From Siphonodentalium dalli (Eukaryota; Mollusca; Scaphopoda; Gadilida; Siphonodentaliidae): DNA of 64,000 nucleotides. The notes beneath the pieces were generated by a model. The model was not told the DNA's origin and ran no database searches. It was given only the letters and a program-made list of their open reading frames with translations. Position 1 is the stretch's first letter, and each line of letters starts with the position of its first letter. A program made the position numbers and the translations under genes. Where the stretch lies: NCBI GenBank assembly GCA_032622095.1, contig CP136065.1:109159195-109223194 (forward strand). Direction: 5' to 3'. Below, in pieces: positions 54,695-64,000 of the stretch.

Positions 54695-55958
54695 CTAGCC
54701 GATGAGTCCGACGTTGTCCGGGCTATTCAAAAACCAAATTTCAAGTCGATAGCTCCACCCGTTTCCGAGATCTGGTCTGCGCATGCGCGAAGCTGGCGTC
54801 GCACGGGCTCGGCGACCCGATAAAATTCGTATCCGGGGCAAGATACATTCACATACCAAATTTCAAGTCGATAGCTCCACCCGTTTCCGAGATCTCGTCT
54901 GCGCATGCGCGAAGCTGGCGTCGCACGGGCTCGGCGGCCCGATAAAATTCGTATCCGGGGAAAGATACATTCACATACCAAATTTCAAGTCGATAGCTCC
55001 ACCCGTTTCCGAGATCTCGTCTGCGCATGCGCGAAGCTGGCGTCACACGGGCTTGTCGACCCGATAAAATTCGTATCCGGGGCAAGATACATTCACATAG
55101 CAAATTTCAAGTCGATAGCTCCACCCGTTTCCGAGATCTCGTCTGCGCATGCGCGAAGCGGGCGCCGCACGGGCTCGCCAATACAACAACGTCGACCGCC
55201 TGGTCAAACTACACACACGTACCAAGTTTCGTCCCGATCGGTCGAGAATCGTAGATTTGTATAAATGACAAACAAACATACAGACAAACAAACATACAGA
55301 CAAACAGAGGTCTTCAAAATATATATGAGACTAGCCGATGAGCCCGACGTTGTCCGGGCTATTCAAGAACCAAATTTCAAGTCGATAGCTCTACCCGTTT
55401 CCGAGATCTGGTCTGCGCATGCGCGAAGCTGGCGTCGCACGGGCTCGGCGACCCGATAAAATTCGTATCCGGGGTAAGATACATTCACATACCAAATTTC
55501 AAGTCGATAGCTCCACCCGTTTCCGAGATCTGGTCTGCGCATGCGCGAAGCTGGCGTCGCACGGGCTCGGCGACCAGATAAAATTCGTATCCGGGGCAAG
55601 ATACATTCACATAGCAAATTTCAAGTCGATAGCTCCACCCGTTTCCGAGATCTCGTCTGCGCATGCGCGAAGCTGGCGTCGCACGGGCTCGGCGACCCGA
55701 TAAAATTCGTATCCGGGGCAAGATACATTCACATAGCAAATTTCAAGTCGATAGCTCCACCCGTTTCCGATATCTCGTCTGCGCATGCGCGAAGCGGGCG
55801 CCGCACGGGCTCGCCAATACGACAACGTCCACCGCCTGGTCAAACTACACACACGTACCAAGTTTCGTCCCGATCGGTCGAGAATCGTTTTTTTGTATAA
55901 ATGACAGACAAACAAACATACATACAGACAAACAGAGGTCTTCAAACTATATATGAGA
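53707..55958 (-). repeat. Helitron-like units of subfamily B with 122-bp internal tandem repeats
   Basis: Units 5, 7 and 8 (53707-54144, 54695-55330, 55331-55958) begin on the plus strand GCCGATGAGCCCGACGTTGT. They contain one to four 122-bp monomers with TCTGCGCATGCGCGAAGCTG, GATAAAATTCGTATCCGGGG and CAAATTTCAAGTCGATAGCT. Monomer starts include 54783, 54905, 55027 and 55419, 55541, 55663. The repeated Arg-rich frames (REAGVARARRPDKIRIRGK) are translations of the monomer, not genes. Confidence 0.85.
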
Positions 55959-56064
55959 TTAATAGCTTCCAATGGCAGCAAAAGTGTCATCTTGTTTGAC
56001 ACTGTGGTATACAGAAAGGAAAAAATGCTGTTATTTCTTGAGTGTTAGTTCATTGTAAACAAAA

Positions 56065-57560
56065 ATGTCTGCGAATCGTGACGCTGACCGTGAAAAAATG
56101 GCGGACACAAAAAATTCACACCAACTTAAAAAACAAAGTGAAATTGAAAGCGATAGAAACACAAACGCAGCTGACAATGTGGAGAATGGTGTAGCATGTA
56201 TTCAACCTGGTGCATGTGCAATTTCCAGTCCTAAATACAATGAAGAAAATACAAAATCTAATGAATTCCAATGTGAGTCAAAAACTGAACTTGTAAATAA
56301 AGTTATTTCACCAAAAAAAGATTCTGTCATGGAAATAATAAACGAAGTCGCCGACGAACATTTCTACTTCTCTGGCAGTCAACCTAGTACTCCCAAAAAC
56401 CTTACTCCACTCTCATCTCCAAATGGCTCCCAATGCATCCTTAAGCTTCCAAGGCTCGTCACAGAGAATACATCTTCTGAGGAAACCTAATGTCAAAAAG
56501 AGGCCAAATGAAGACCTTTCTCCAAGTAGGAATTACCGAAGGAAAATTACACTTGATGAAATTACTGAGGACCACACCAATAACACAATTAAAGACCAAA
56601 TAAGTAAATCAATAAAAGAAGAATTTTCATCCATAAATCAACAACTTTCTGCAATTACATCTATGTTTGCTAATCTTAATAAAACAGTTGAAGAGTCTGT
56701 GAAGTCAAACCTAGTAGAAACAAAACAGAATGTATCTCAAATGAAGTTCGGACTAGAAGAAGTGAAGGATGAGATAAACTCTCTAAAAGGTGATATGATA
56801 AAATTAAAAGTCGAAAATAGAGAACTCAAAATAGAACTAAAAGATACAAAAAAAAACAGCTGGAAGAAAATCCTCAAAGCACATGTATCTGTTCGCATGA
56901 TCTCGAAAGCCTAACAAGCCTGATTGAAACCAAATCTACTGAAGCCAAAAAGTATGCCTTTGGGTTATTCGAAGGATCTGAACAATATAGCAGGCGAAAT
57001 TGCCTAATTTTCCAAAACGTCCCAATTGATAACGACATTACTATTGGTGACTTTCTGAAATACGACTGGATAGGCATGGTTATGAAAATCTGCAAGACCA
57101 ATTTGGGCATCACACTAAACCGTAGCGAGATCAGCAGGCCGCAGGGCACATCCTCTTGGAGGAATTCGAGTCACCGACTATAAACTAAACAACAGCAACC
57201 GAGAACCACAGAACAACCCATCTACCATGTCGTGTGAAGAGTCTAAATGGGAAGAAAACTGTACCGATGGTGGCGATAGAAAAGTAAAAACAGTTCAAAT
57301 TATTGCCCGCTTCAATCTATGGGTCACCAAATTCGATGTCTACAGATCGAAAAAGTTCTTAAAAGGAAAGAGCATCATTGTTATTACTGAAGCTCTGACA
57401 AAGACCCGCCAGGAAATCGTCAAAGAACTATCATCCTTTAAAAAGATTTAAAAAGATAGACTCGTACTGGACCTTCGATGGCAAGGTATTTGCCAAAAAA
57501 TCTGAGTCCAGTAAAAAACTTAATGTGAATACTGTAGAAGTAGCTAACTGTTTTGGTTAA
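56065..57560 (+). pseudogene. LINE ORF1 remnant (coiled coil, L1-ORF1-like domain)
   Basis: Frame 56065-56490 starts MSANRDADREK. After a frameshift near 56480, frame 56423-56914 carries a long coiled coil (SKSIKEEFSSINQQLSAITS ... LKVENRELKIELKDTKK). Later frames give SRRNCLIFQNVPID, ICKTNLGITLNRSEI, KTVQIIARFNLWVTKFDVYR, GKSIIVITEALTKTRQEI and YWTFDGKVFAKK. This resembles L1-type ORF1 (Transposase_22): coiled coil, RRM-like 'NNLIIxGI' start, then carboxyl domain. Such proteins bind element RNA. At least four frame changes are needed, so it is non-functional. No ORF2 start follows directly. Confidence 0.72.
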
Positions 57561-58070
57561 TTGTGGTTCCACTTGTAGTATGTACATACGGCCTGTGTAG
57601 AAAACCCCAGAACCTCATAAGGTATATCCCTCCCCAATAATCTGCACTTTCCGCAGATGACTTCTCACGGAACTTTTAAACACTTTCCGTACAATTTAAA
57701 ACGCAAGATTACATTTTCCCTGGATAAAACATATTACTATTTATATTTATATTTTTGTATTATATATTTTCGAGTCATACCAGAAAATTTCCATTTCTGA
57801 ATATATTACCCCGACTCTTCATAAACTAAAGAGTAACTTATTTCCATTGCGCTACCAGAGATAACATAGAAATCTATTGTTATCGTGTACAAAATCGATA
57901 GACTACAACACCACAACTAGCTGTTTCCCCAACAAACATATTTAATTTGAAATAAAACCCTTCTACATGACCCCAAAAACCAGCACATTAGCTGAGTGTG
58001 TATGGAACCACATTTAACCCAGATACTTGGAACTTGTGTATAAAATCCACTCATTAAACTTTCACTAAGG
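57561..58070. other. No coding feature between ORF1 and ORF2 remnants
   Basis: AT-rich sequence without endonuclease or RT motifs. If the flanking ORF1 and ORF2 pieces were once one element, about 2.5 kb is deleted here; they may instead be two unrelated insertions. Confidence 0.4.
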
Positions 58071-58077
58071 GTGAACT

Positions 58078-58688
58078 ATGAGATTGGGCGACAAGATCAC
58101 GAAGAAGGCTAACAGCACGCTCGGATTCATCAGAAGAAACCGTAGGAAGGCCCCATTCAAGAGTAAATGCGTAGCGTATGGGACACTCGTAAGATCGTCG
58201 CTGGAATACGCAGCCGTCGTGTGGGATCCTCACCAGCAGCAGAACATCGACGCCCTGGAGCGAATACAGAGAAGAGCTGTACGGTTCATGACCGGCGATT
58301 ACCAATCGAAGGACATGGCCAAACTGATGAATGACTGCGAGATAAGACCACTCGAAGAAAGAAGGAAAGACCAGAGGCTGGAGCTCTTTCACAAGATGGC
58401 TAAGGGGCAGGTGTCGGCTGTAAACACTCATGCTTAATTAAACCAAAAAAGGTGGGCAGAAAAATCCGAGCCAAGAAATTTGCAGATTTCAGTGCCACAA
58501 ATATAGTCTCAAAACAGGAATGTAATAATGCACTGTCCTACGAGCCACTGGTGACAAACTCTGCTGAATACTCAAATTCATTCTTCCCACGGACAATTAT
58601 TCAGTGGAACACTCTAAACGAGATGGACGCATGCGAAATTCAAAATAGAACAGCAGCGGACAACTCAACAGTCCCGCAAAGAACATAA
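58078..58688 (+). pseudogene. LINE ORF2 carboxyl region (RT thumb)
   Basis: Frame 58078-58437 has KKANSTLGFIRRNRRKAP, YGTLVRSSLEYAAVVWDPH and RIQRRAVRFMTGDY, a widely seen post-palm region of CR1/Jockey-like RT proteins. After a stop/frame change at 58437-58452, frame 58452-58688 continues with RAKKFADFSATNIV and NSFFPRTIIQWNTL. It lacks the catalytic palm and is a 5'-truncated or deleted copy. The 3' UTR extends to an AAC-rich tail near 58838-58857, marking the likely 3' end. Confidence 0.8.
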
Positions 58689-58860
58689 TTATCTCTCCCG
58701 GCGTTCTACACATCCGAGCGGATCATACGCCGTACACCATCCAGATCCAGATGCAGGGATTGTCTGTCAAAATCCAGTGGAGAACTTAGGATGTGTTCGA
58801 CAAGTACTAACAACAGCAGTATGAATATGATTATGTCAACAATAACAACAACAACATTTC

Positions 58861-59397
58861 TAACACCGTAAGATAATCGTTCGATCTACTGTGTAGTGCG
58901 TACTAGCACTGTACATTGCGACGACTTCTTCTGAAAACAACCATTGAGTGGAACCGCTTCGAACAGTCAGATGTTGATTCAGGCGATCGGTAATATTGAA
59001 TGTCTGAAGGATTTATTAAATCTGGATTCTATTTTCTAGACGTTTCATACGAGCGTCGTGGAATAGGATTCTGAACATTGCTGGAGTATTGATCAAATAA
59101 ATCTGAGAGTGCGAAGAGCACTTCAGAACTCAATCATAAGCCAACTAGAACAGAGGTCATGTCAACTTACAGGTTGCATTATACATGCATATATTGTGAC
59201 CACATAAATGATATATACAACTGCAGTGACTTCTTCATTATTTCAGTATTCGATATCATATATGGTTGTTCCATGGTAATCCATACCATAATTTTTGGTT
59301 TTACATACCGGTACGGTACCGGATTGTTTGGTTACTTTTTTTAATTTCGTACTTTGTAGAAAATCATTTATTTGTTTCCATATGGTGTGACATACAT
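58861..59397. other. No feature recognised
   Basis: No domain, RNA gene or array found. A GGTACGGTACCGG stretch lies near 59310. Confidence 0.4.
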
Positions 59398-59525
59398 GTA
59401 GTAACATGGTACGAAATGACCAATTGATTTCCTACATGGTACGAAACGAACAAACAATAAGGTATGAAACTACCAAAAATATGGTACGAAACTACCAAAA
59501 ATATGTTACGAAATGACTTAAGACG
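59398..59525 (+). repeat. ATGGTACGAAATGACC motif cluster
   Basis: Five copies of (A)TGGTACGAAA(T/C) followed by GAC/TACC variants occur near 59407, 59436, 59461 (as GGTATGAAACTACC), 59481 and 59503. Inverted or decayed copies are near 60212, 60269, 60290, 60983 and 61009. The core GGTACGA-N2-TGAC is shared with the inverted motif at 26174-26230. Confidence 0.7.
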
Positions 59526-60340
59526 ATACAAAACGTCCTGTACCCATTTATATCTCATCGGCAAGGGGAACAACCAGACAGTGACCCTGTAGACTAGCAG
59601 CGCCAACATCGTTGGTTTGATATTAGGATCTATATCACACTGAGGTAACATCATATCACAACCAGCCTGACGTCGAATGCTGATATGAGGCTACTGGGGA
59701 CTGAAATCAGGCCTATAATATCAAACCAACCAAGTAATATCCTACATGTACATGTATCTAGTAATTACGGTAGTTCGCCTCTTAGTAACAGTGTAATATT
59801 GACAACTTTTTCTAATGAGTGACATCACAAAAAATTGGTATCTATGCCTATTCTAACAGTGAAATAGAATTGCACCATGTCAAAGCCATACCGTGTATTA
59901 CTCAGATCGTGATGTCATAAAATCATACATGTATTACATTTAATTAGTGATGTCGTAAAGTGATATTACTCGATTTAGGGCAAATTGAAGTGATATTCAC
60001 CCAAGTACAAATGGAGTTTGATAACAAGCCATATCGTGCAAAAATGTCATATCTAATTAATAATTTTCGAAAAAAAATTTGGACCGATATACATGTACCC
60101 TGTAGCCATCTGTAGGAAACTTCATTCCAAGGGGGTGCTGTCGGAACATACATGTATCAAGGTGGACCCCCTCCCCAATGATAATGTGCAATGGATGAAT
60201 AGGTTGCTGGCATTTCATACCATGGAAGTATGACATAGAGATGTTTCGCACCAGGGTTCTGGACATTTCATACCAGTTCCTGTATCATTTTGACAATTCG
60301 TACCTTTGAGTATACCGGTATTATTTTTTTTTAAATGACA
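59526..60340. other. Sparse motif copies only
   Basis: Apart from isolated CATTTCATACCA-type motifs near 60212-60300, no gene or repeat array is visible. Confidence 0.4.
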
Positions 60341-60344
60341 TTAA

Positions 60345-60770
60345 AGGTACTCAGTCCGATTCGATGGTTCCCATATCATCATATTTCAACAACAACACCA
60401 TTTTTTGAAATGCCACTTCGTTTACCAGAATCGATTAATGCCCCAAAAATAATGCTAACCAGTCAAATATAGTATACAATTGCCCAAAACCTGTTATTTA
60501 TCAATATTTTGTTCAATGAAATTTTGCGGGTTTGTCAAATATCTGACACAACAAAAGCCACTTGCTTTTTGAGTTATCCATCTTCATCCGTCCTTTTTCG
60601 ACTTTTTATTGGGCCACTAAAAATTATCGAAGGTGAAAAATAATAGATTTCAAAAATCGATATCTGATCACTCTCAGCTTTGATGGGTGGGTTCCTCAAC
60701 TCAAATCAAATGTTTTACCCCGAAGCCAAGGAAATAATAATATTCAAGCGTTAATTCGGATTATGCATCT
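60345..60770. mobile_element. TTAA-flanked non-autonomous element, copy 3
   Basis: TTAA at 60341-60344 and 60771-60774 flank a left end AGGTACTCAGTCCGATT and a right end whose reverse complement is AGATGCATAATCCGAATT. The interior matches 23952-24409. The flanks fit a TTAA duplication of piggyBac type; no transposase frame. Confidence 0.75.
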
Positions 60771-60811
60771 TTAACTTTGTCGCGACAATTTCAGTTTGTT
60801 CATTTGTTTCG

Positions 60812-60830
60812 AAAAAAAAAAAAAAAAAAA
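60812..60830 (+). repeat. 19-nt A tract
   Basis: A homopolymer run of A without adjacent LINE features. Confidence 0.8.
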
Positions 60831-61437
60831 TGTTAACATGTAAATGTCGGGTTGTCATCATCACGAACGTTAAATCATGATCATGTTCACTTTCATTAAG
60901 TTAATACGATTAAAATAATTGTTCACATACATGTTCGAATGACCATTCATCATTTTTGGGAATCAACGAATCATACCAATATATGGTGTGAAATGACCAA
61001 AAACATGGTACAAAACAATTAAATGTGTCATTCAAATCAAGGGTACAAACTCAATCCTCTTTTGAACAATTTGAGATTATATGTTATGTATTTTTTGTTT
61101 GTATTTCTGTTCTGTTTAGTGTTCAAATAAAAATATTGTTTAAACCAAGGGTACAAACTGGCCATTGTGAGAAAAGTCGTTTGAGCCATCCAACAGACCT
61201 GTGTGAATCGCCTGGGCGATCGGTTTTACACAGTAAGGATGCAACTGGGAAGAGGGGAATCAATCTAATTAACTGTTATCTATAACCAATACTTATAAAC
61301 AATAACAATTTATTCTGATTTCTTTTGAAACACACAGAATAATTATTTACTGAGAATATTCAATATAAACATGTACAAATTCTCAAACAAAGGGAATTTC
61401 AATGTTCAAGAAATTTAGAGTCCCTTCTTACTATGGG

Positions 61438-61620
61438 AGGCCCTTTTCACATTTATTATTTATTTGCGCTCAAGCACAAATATTAAGCGCAAATATTTGA
61501 GCTTAAGGATAAATACTTTGGGCTTAAGCGATGTCATTTGCGCTTAAGCACAACTATGTGTCTATCAATTTGTTTGCGTTTAAGCGAGAATGATTTGCGA
61601 TTAAGCGCAAATACCTACTA
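61438..61620. repeat. Cluster of TTTGCGCTTAAGCGCAAA palindromes
   Basis: About six imperfect copies or halves of the 18-bp perfect palindrome are found (for example ATTAAGCGCAAATAT, CATTTGCGCTTAAGCACAA, GATTAAGCGCAAATA). A second cluster lies at 62650-62712, so the two bracket the paired-hairpin module. Confidence 0.7.
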
Positions 61621-61689
61621 CTCCTTTACTTCCCTCTAATTGTGAACGATGGAGTCCATCTCATAGTATATTATTATGGGCCCATAGTA

Positions 61690-62095
61690 GTAGCCCATAC
61701 AGACTCGAAAGTTGAAAAGTCAAAAGCATCTCTGTCTCTGGTGTCCCAAAATTGGTGCCTCATTCCCAGAGCTCTAGTATATTTTATTAAAGGGACATCT
61801 CCTGCACAAATATATACCATTTCCATGGTCATAGAAGGGGAATTAGGTACTGGGGCTTGCTTCCCTCGTGGTGTACATGTACTTATTGAATAGAAATAGG
61901 GGAAAAACTTATTTTCATATTATCAGCATCCCTGTCCCTAAGAATTTGTGTCTCCATCCCAGAGATCTATTACTTTTTATAAAAGAGACATATCATGTAC
62001 AGATCTATACCATTTCCATGGTCATAAAAGGTACCGATATCTAGGGATCACTGGGGATTGCTTCCCTCATCTGATTGGCCTATATAGACTTGAGT
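61690..62095 (+). repeat. Two-unit tandem repeat of about 200-240 bp
   Basis: Both units share CATC(T)CTGTC(T/C)C, CCCAGAG(C/A)TCTA, TATACCATTTCCATGGTCAT and GGG(C/A)TTGCTTCCCTC in order. Confidence 0.75.
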
Positions 62096-62109
62096 GCAAG
62101 CCTGCAAAT

Positions 62110-62580
62110 AGCGTGTCTGTCATTTGCAGAATGAGGTCCCCAGAGGGTGAATTTAGTGACGCTACACCGCATAATGGGCTAGCATCACTAAATTTACCCT
62201 CTGTGGACCTCATTCTGCTTAGGGCTCTCAACTGCTAGATAGATAGATAGATAGATAGTTTATTGGATAATGGCTATGGCAGTCCTAGGATCAGATTGAA
62301 TTTCCCCAGTTGAAGTTGGTGATATTCACCCATTTGGAGCCTCGATTATGGATTTTATATTCTGCAAATTAAGGGATATAGAAACTTCCCAGATGGGAAA
62401 ACGTAACTAAAAACAATGTTAATTTGATACCATAGTTACTTCCCAGAAGATGAGGCCTAAGCAGAATGAGGTCCCCAGAGTGTGAATTTAGTTATGCTAG
62501 CCCGCTATGCTGGGTAGCATCACTAAATTCACCCTCTGTGGACCTCATTCTGCAAATGACAAACACGCTATTTGCAGGCT
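62110..62580. repeat. Paired-hairpin module, right copy
   Basis: Hairpins at 62127-62217 and 62462-62552, with arms starting CAGAATGAGGTCCCCAGAG, bracket a spacer homologous to that at 425-623. The outer edges read CAAATAGCGTGTCTGTCATT and its inverse, so the whole module is an inverted-repeat-bounded unit of about 470 bp. A GATA microsatellite has been added in the spacer. Confidence 0.78.
62235..62259 (+). repeat. (GATA)n microsatellite
   Basis: Six GATA units inside the right paired-hairpin module, absent from the left copy. Confidence 0.9.
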
Positions 62581-62639
62581 TGCTTGAGTGATGTGTTAGG
62601 CATATGCTATTTAAAATTAATTCAGGGAGATCAATGCAT

Positions 62640-62715
62640 TAATTTCTATTTCCACTTAAGCGCAAATGATTTGTGATTAAACGTAAAATATTTGCACTTA
62701 AGCGCAAAAATTCAT
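62640..62715. repeat. Second TTTGCGCTTAAGCGCAAA cluster
   Basis: CACTTAAGCGCAAATGATTT, GTGATTAAACG and GCACTTAAGCGCAAAAA are three half or imperfect palindromes of the type at 61438-61620. Confidence 0.65.
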
Positions 62716-63578
62716 AATTAATTGTATGTCATAATTTGCAAAGTTCTGTCAAATTTTTGTAAAAATATGACTAGATTCATAACGGTGATATTTGGTTAAA
62801 TTTCATACCGAGTTATGTATAATCGAATTATTGAGGGATCGGGAGGGACTTGGATCATACGAATGACATATATTCATTGCTCCAATTATCTCTTAACATG
62901 AGCAATACAAAATGAAGTCACATTTCTGAACCAGTTCCATACAGCAGAACCTGACCCAGAAGATATTGGCGAAAACACGTCAAATTTCCTCTTTCAGCTG
63001 CCATTTTGACGACCATCTTGGACGGGGAGTTCCAATTTTACCCTAAAAATGTGGCATTATATCTCTCAGAGTATGCCTAATTTTAAATCGTATATTTCAT
63101 GGTGAGATTAATTGCGACATTTATTAAATTATATAATCACGAAACGCTCTATAAATTTGGAAAACCCCTTAAAAGAGGGGTTAAAGTGAAATTTCAGCGT
63201 GGCTCCATATATAATATAAAAAAGTATGTGAAGATGTACATATGTGCAAAGTTTCATGCTTTTTTGCTTTAGTAACAATTTGAACAATTGCCTTGAAAAT
63301 TTGACTTAATCTACTCCACTATATGTCCTATATATTATAGTGAATAATTATCGTCGTTTGATTTGCACCGAGTGAACTCATACTCCAAATCGTCACATCG
63401 ACATGACATTGGGAACTCCCATGTTTATTTCTATATTTCTGACGTCACGGATTTTGCGAACAAAATTGGTGGCCAGCGCCCCTAGCGTTAATTTACGAAT
63501 TGCTTACAGGTTTGTGTTTTAATCATTAATTTCAAATGAGCTCATTGGTTTGACCTGAAATAGTTAATTCCGCTATTA
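62716..63578. other. No feature recognised
   Basis: AT-rich DNA with no supported gene, RNA or array. Confidence 0.4.
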
Positions 63579-63930
63579 GATATTAGTTTGATAACGGTAA
63601 TCATTGATCGTGGGAAATAGTATATTGGTTTAAAATATGTCTATTGAATATTAGTTTTACAATAAGGTCTATTAATTTTACAATAAGTTATTAGTTTTAC
63701 AATAAGTTAATGACGGTTTTAGATATAGGTTTTACAATAAGTTATTAGTTTTACAATAAGGTCTATTAATTTTACAATAAGTTATTAGTTTTACAATAAG
63801 TTAATTACGGTTTTATTTATTAGTTTTACAATGAGTTATTAGTTTTACAATAAGGTCTATTAGTTTGATAACGGTAATCACTGATCGTGAGAAATCGTCT
63901 ATCGGTTTGAAATATGTCTATTGATTGAGA
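63579..63930 (+). repeat. TTAGTTTTACAATAAG minisatellite between direct repeats
   Basis: About ten copies of TTAGTTTTACAATAAG or TTAATTTTACAATAAG run from 63650 to 63860. They form a higher-order unit that includes AATKACGGTTTTA. Flanking 70-bp direct repeats (about 63579-63650 and 63857-63925) share TTAGTTTGATAACGGTAATC and GGTTTRAAATATGTCTATTG. Confidence 0.85.
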
Positions 63931-64000
63931 AAATATGTCTATTGAAACGGAATGTACGTTTACTGAATATGAGCAAAGCTGTATTAATTGTTTGTTATTC

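Larger units (their letters stand above)
51126..55958 (-). mobile_element. Tandem array of eight Helitron-like (HINE) units
   Basis: Read on the minus strand, units start 5'-TC(TATTATATATTTT) and then an ACAG/GTCT microsatellite. They end with a GC-rich hairpin 6-7 nt before CTAG. Plus-strand unit limits are 51126-51866, 51867-52382, 52383-53056, 53072-53706, 53707-54144, 54145-54694, 54695-55330 and 55331-55958. Five junctions are exactly CTAG|TC, one is CTAG|TA, and one has a 15-nt spacer. The outer flanks on the minus strand are A before TC and T after CTAG, as for Helitron insertion into AT. No Rep/helicase is encoded, so the units are non-autonomous. Identification rests on termini and architecture. 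Confidence 0.8.

Noticed and set aside
53851-55956. Several similar Arg-rich frames (REAGVARARRPDK...)
   Set aside because: They repeat every 122 bp in step with the non-coding monomer and exist on both strands; the frame openness comes from GC-richness and repetition.
51126-55958. Ordinary satellite array
   Set aside because: Unit ends coincide with TC and hairpin-CTAG at most junctions, unit lengths differ widely (438-741 bp), and the outer flanks are A and T, which suits Helitron-like elements better.
63650-63860. Telomeric repeat
   Set aside because: TTAGTTTTACAATAAG does not contain TTAGGG arrays; it is a local minisatellite.

Overview
This is AT-rich, intron-scale eukaryotic DNA with no recognisable host gene. 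It has no operons, no bacterial ribosome-binding sites, and no long intact reading frame other than transposon remnants. The repeat content points to an invertebrate, most probably a lophotrochozoan and perhaps a bivalve mollusc: CR1/Jockey-like LINEs including one with a 2A peptide, Helitron-like units carrying ACAG microsatellites, and abundant GACGGACG-tailed repeats. The organism is an inference from repeat style only.

Layout. 0-7.1 kb: dispersed repeats, each made of degenerate monomers, a GACGGACG/GACAGACG microsatellite and a terminal hairpin, plus a paired-hairpin module at the left edge that recurs at the right edge (62.1-62.6 kb). 7.1-8.07 kb: coding debris. 8.07-17.9 kb: a three-level transposon nest on the minus strand. 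A two-ORF LINE (here 'LINE-2') is interrupted near the end of its ORF2 by a second LINE ('LINE-1', 8552-13454) with a perfect 12-bp target-site duplication. LINE-1 is itself split by an 807-bp insert flanked by identical 349-bp direct repeats. LINE-1 ORF begins with a hydrophobic segment followed by a 2A ribosome-skipping motif.

17.9-29.1 kb: clusters of a near-palindromic GAGTCAACTCGTACC motif (main array 24.8-26.2 kb), two TTAA-flanked non-autonomous elements, a 336-bp MITE with perfect 22-bp TIRs and TAA duplication, and a minisatellite. 29.5-33.8 kb: a dispersed repeat split by a 2.6-kb TIR element; the uninterrupted paralogue at 5.2-6.4 kb provides an approximate empty site. 35.1-36.4 kb: a non-autonomous hAT element, with relatives at 30.8 and 47.2 kb and a fragment at 26.2 kb. 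38-51 kb: LINE fragments, foldbacks and more hairpin-tailed repeats.

51.1-56.0 kb: the most striking region, a 4.8-kb head-to-tail array of Helitron-like units read on the minus strand. Each has a 5' TC, a 3' hairpin and CTAG. Five of seven internal junctions are exactly CTAG|TC, and the whole array sits between A and T. 56.0-58.9 kb: a decayed LINE ORF1 and the carboxyl end of a LINE ORF2. 59-64 kb: motif clusters, palindromes and a minisatellite.

These parts do not act as one pathway. The window is a dense record of retrotransposition, rolling-circle transposition and cut-and-paste transposition, nearly all by elements that are now inactive. Stretches where I see nothing are listed explicitly.
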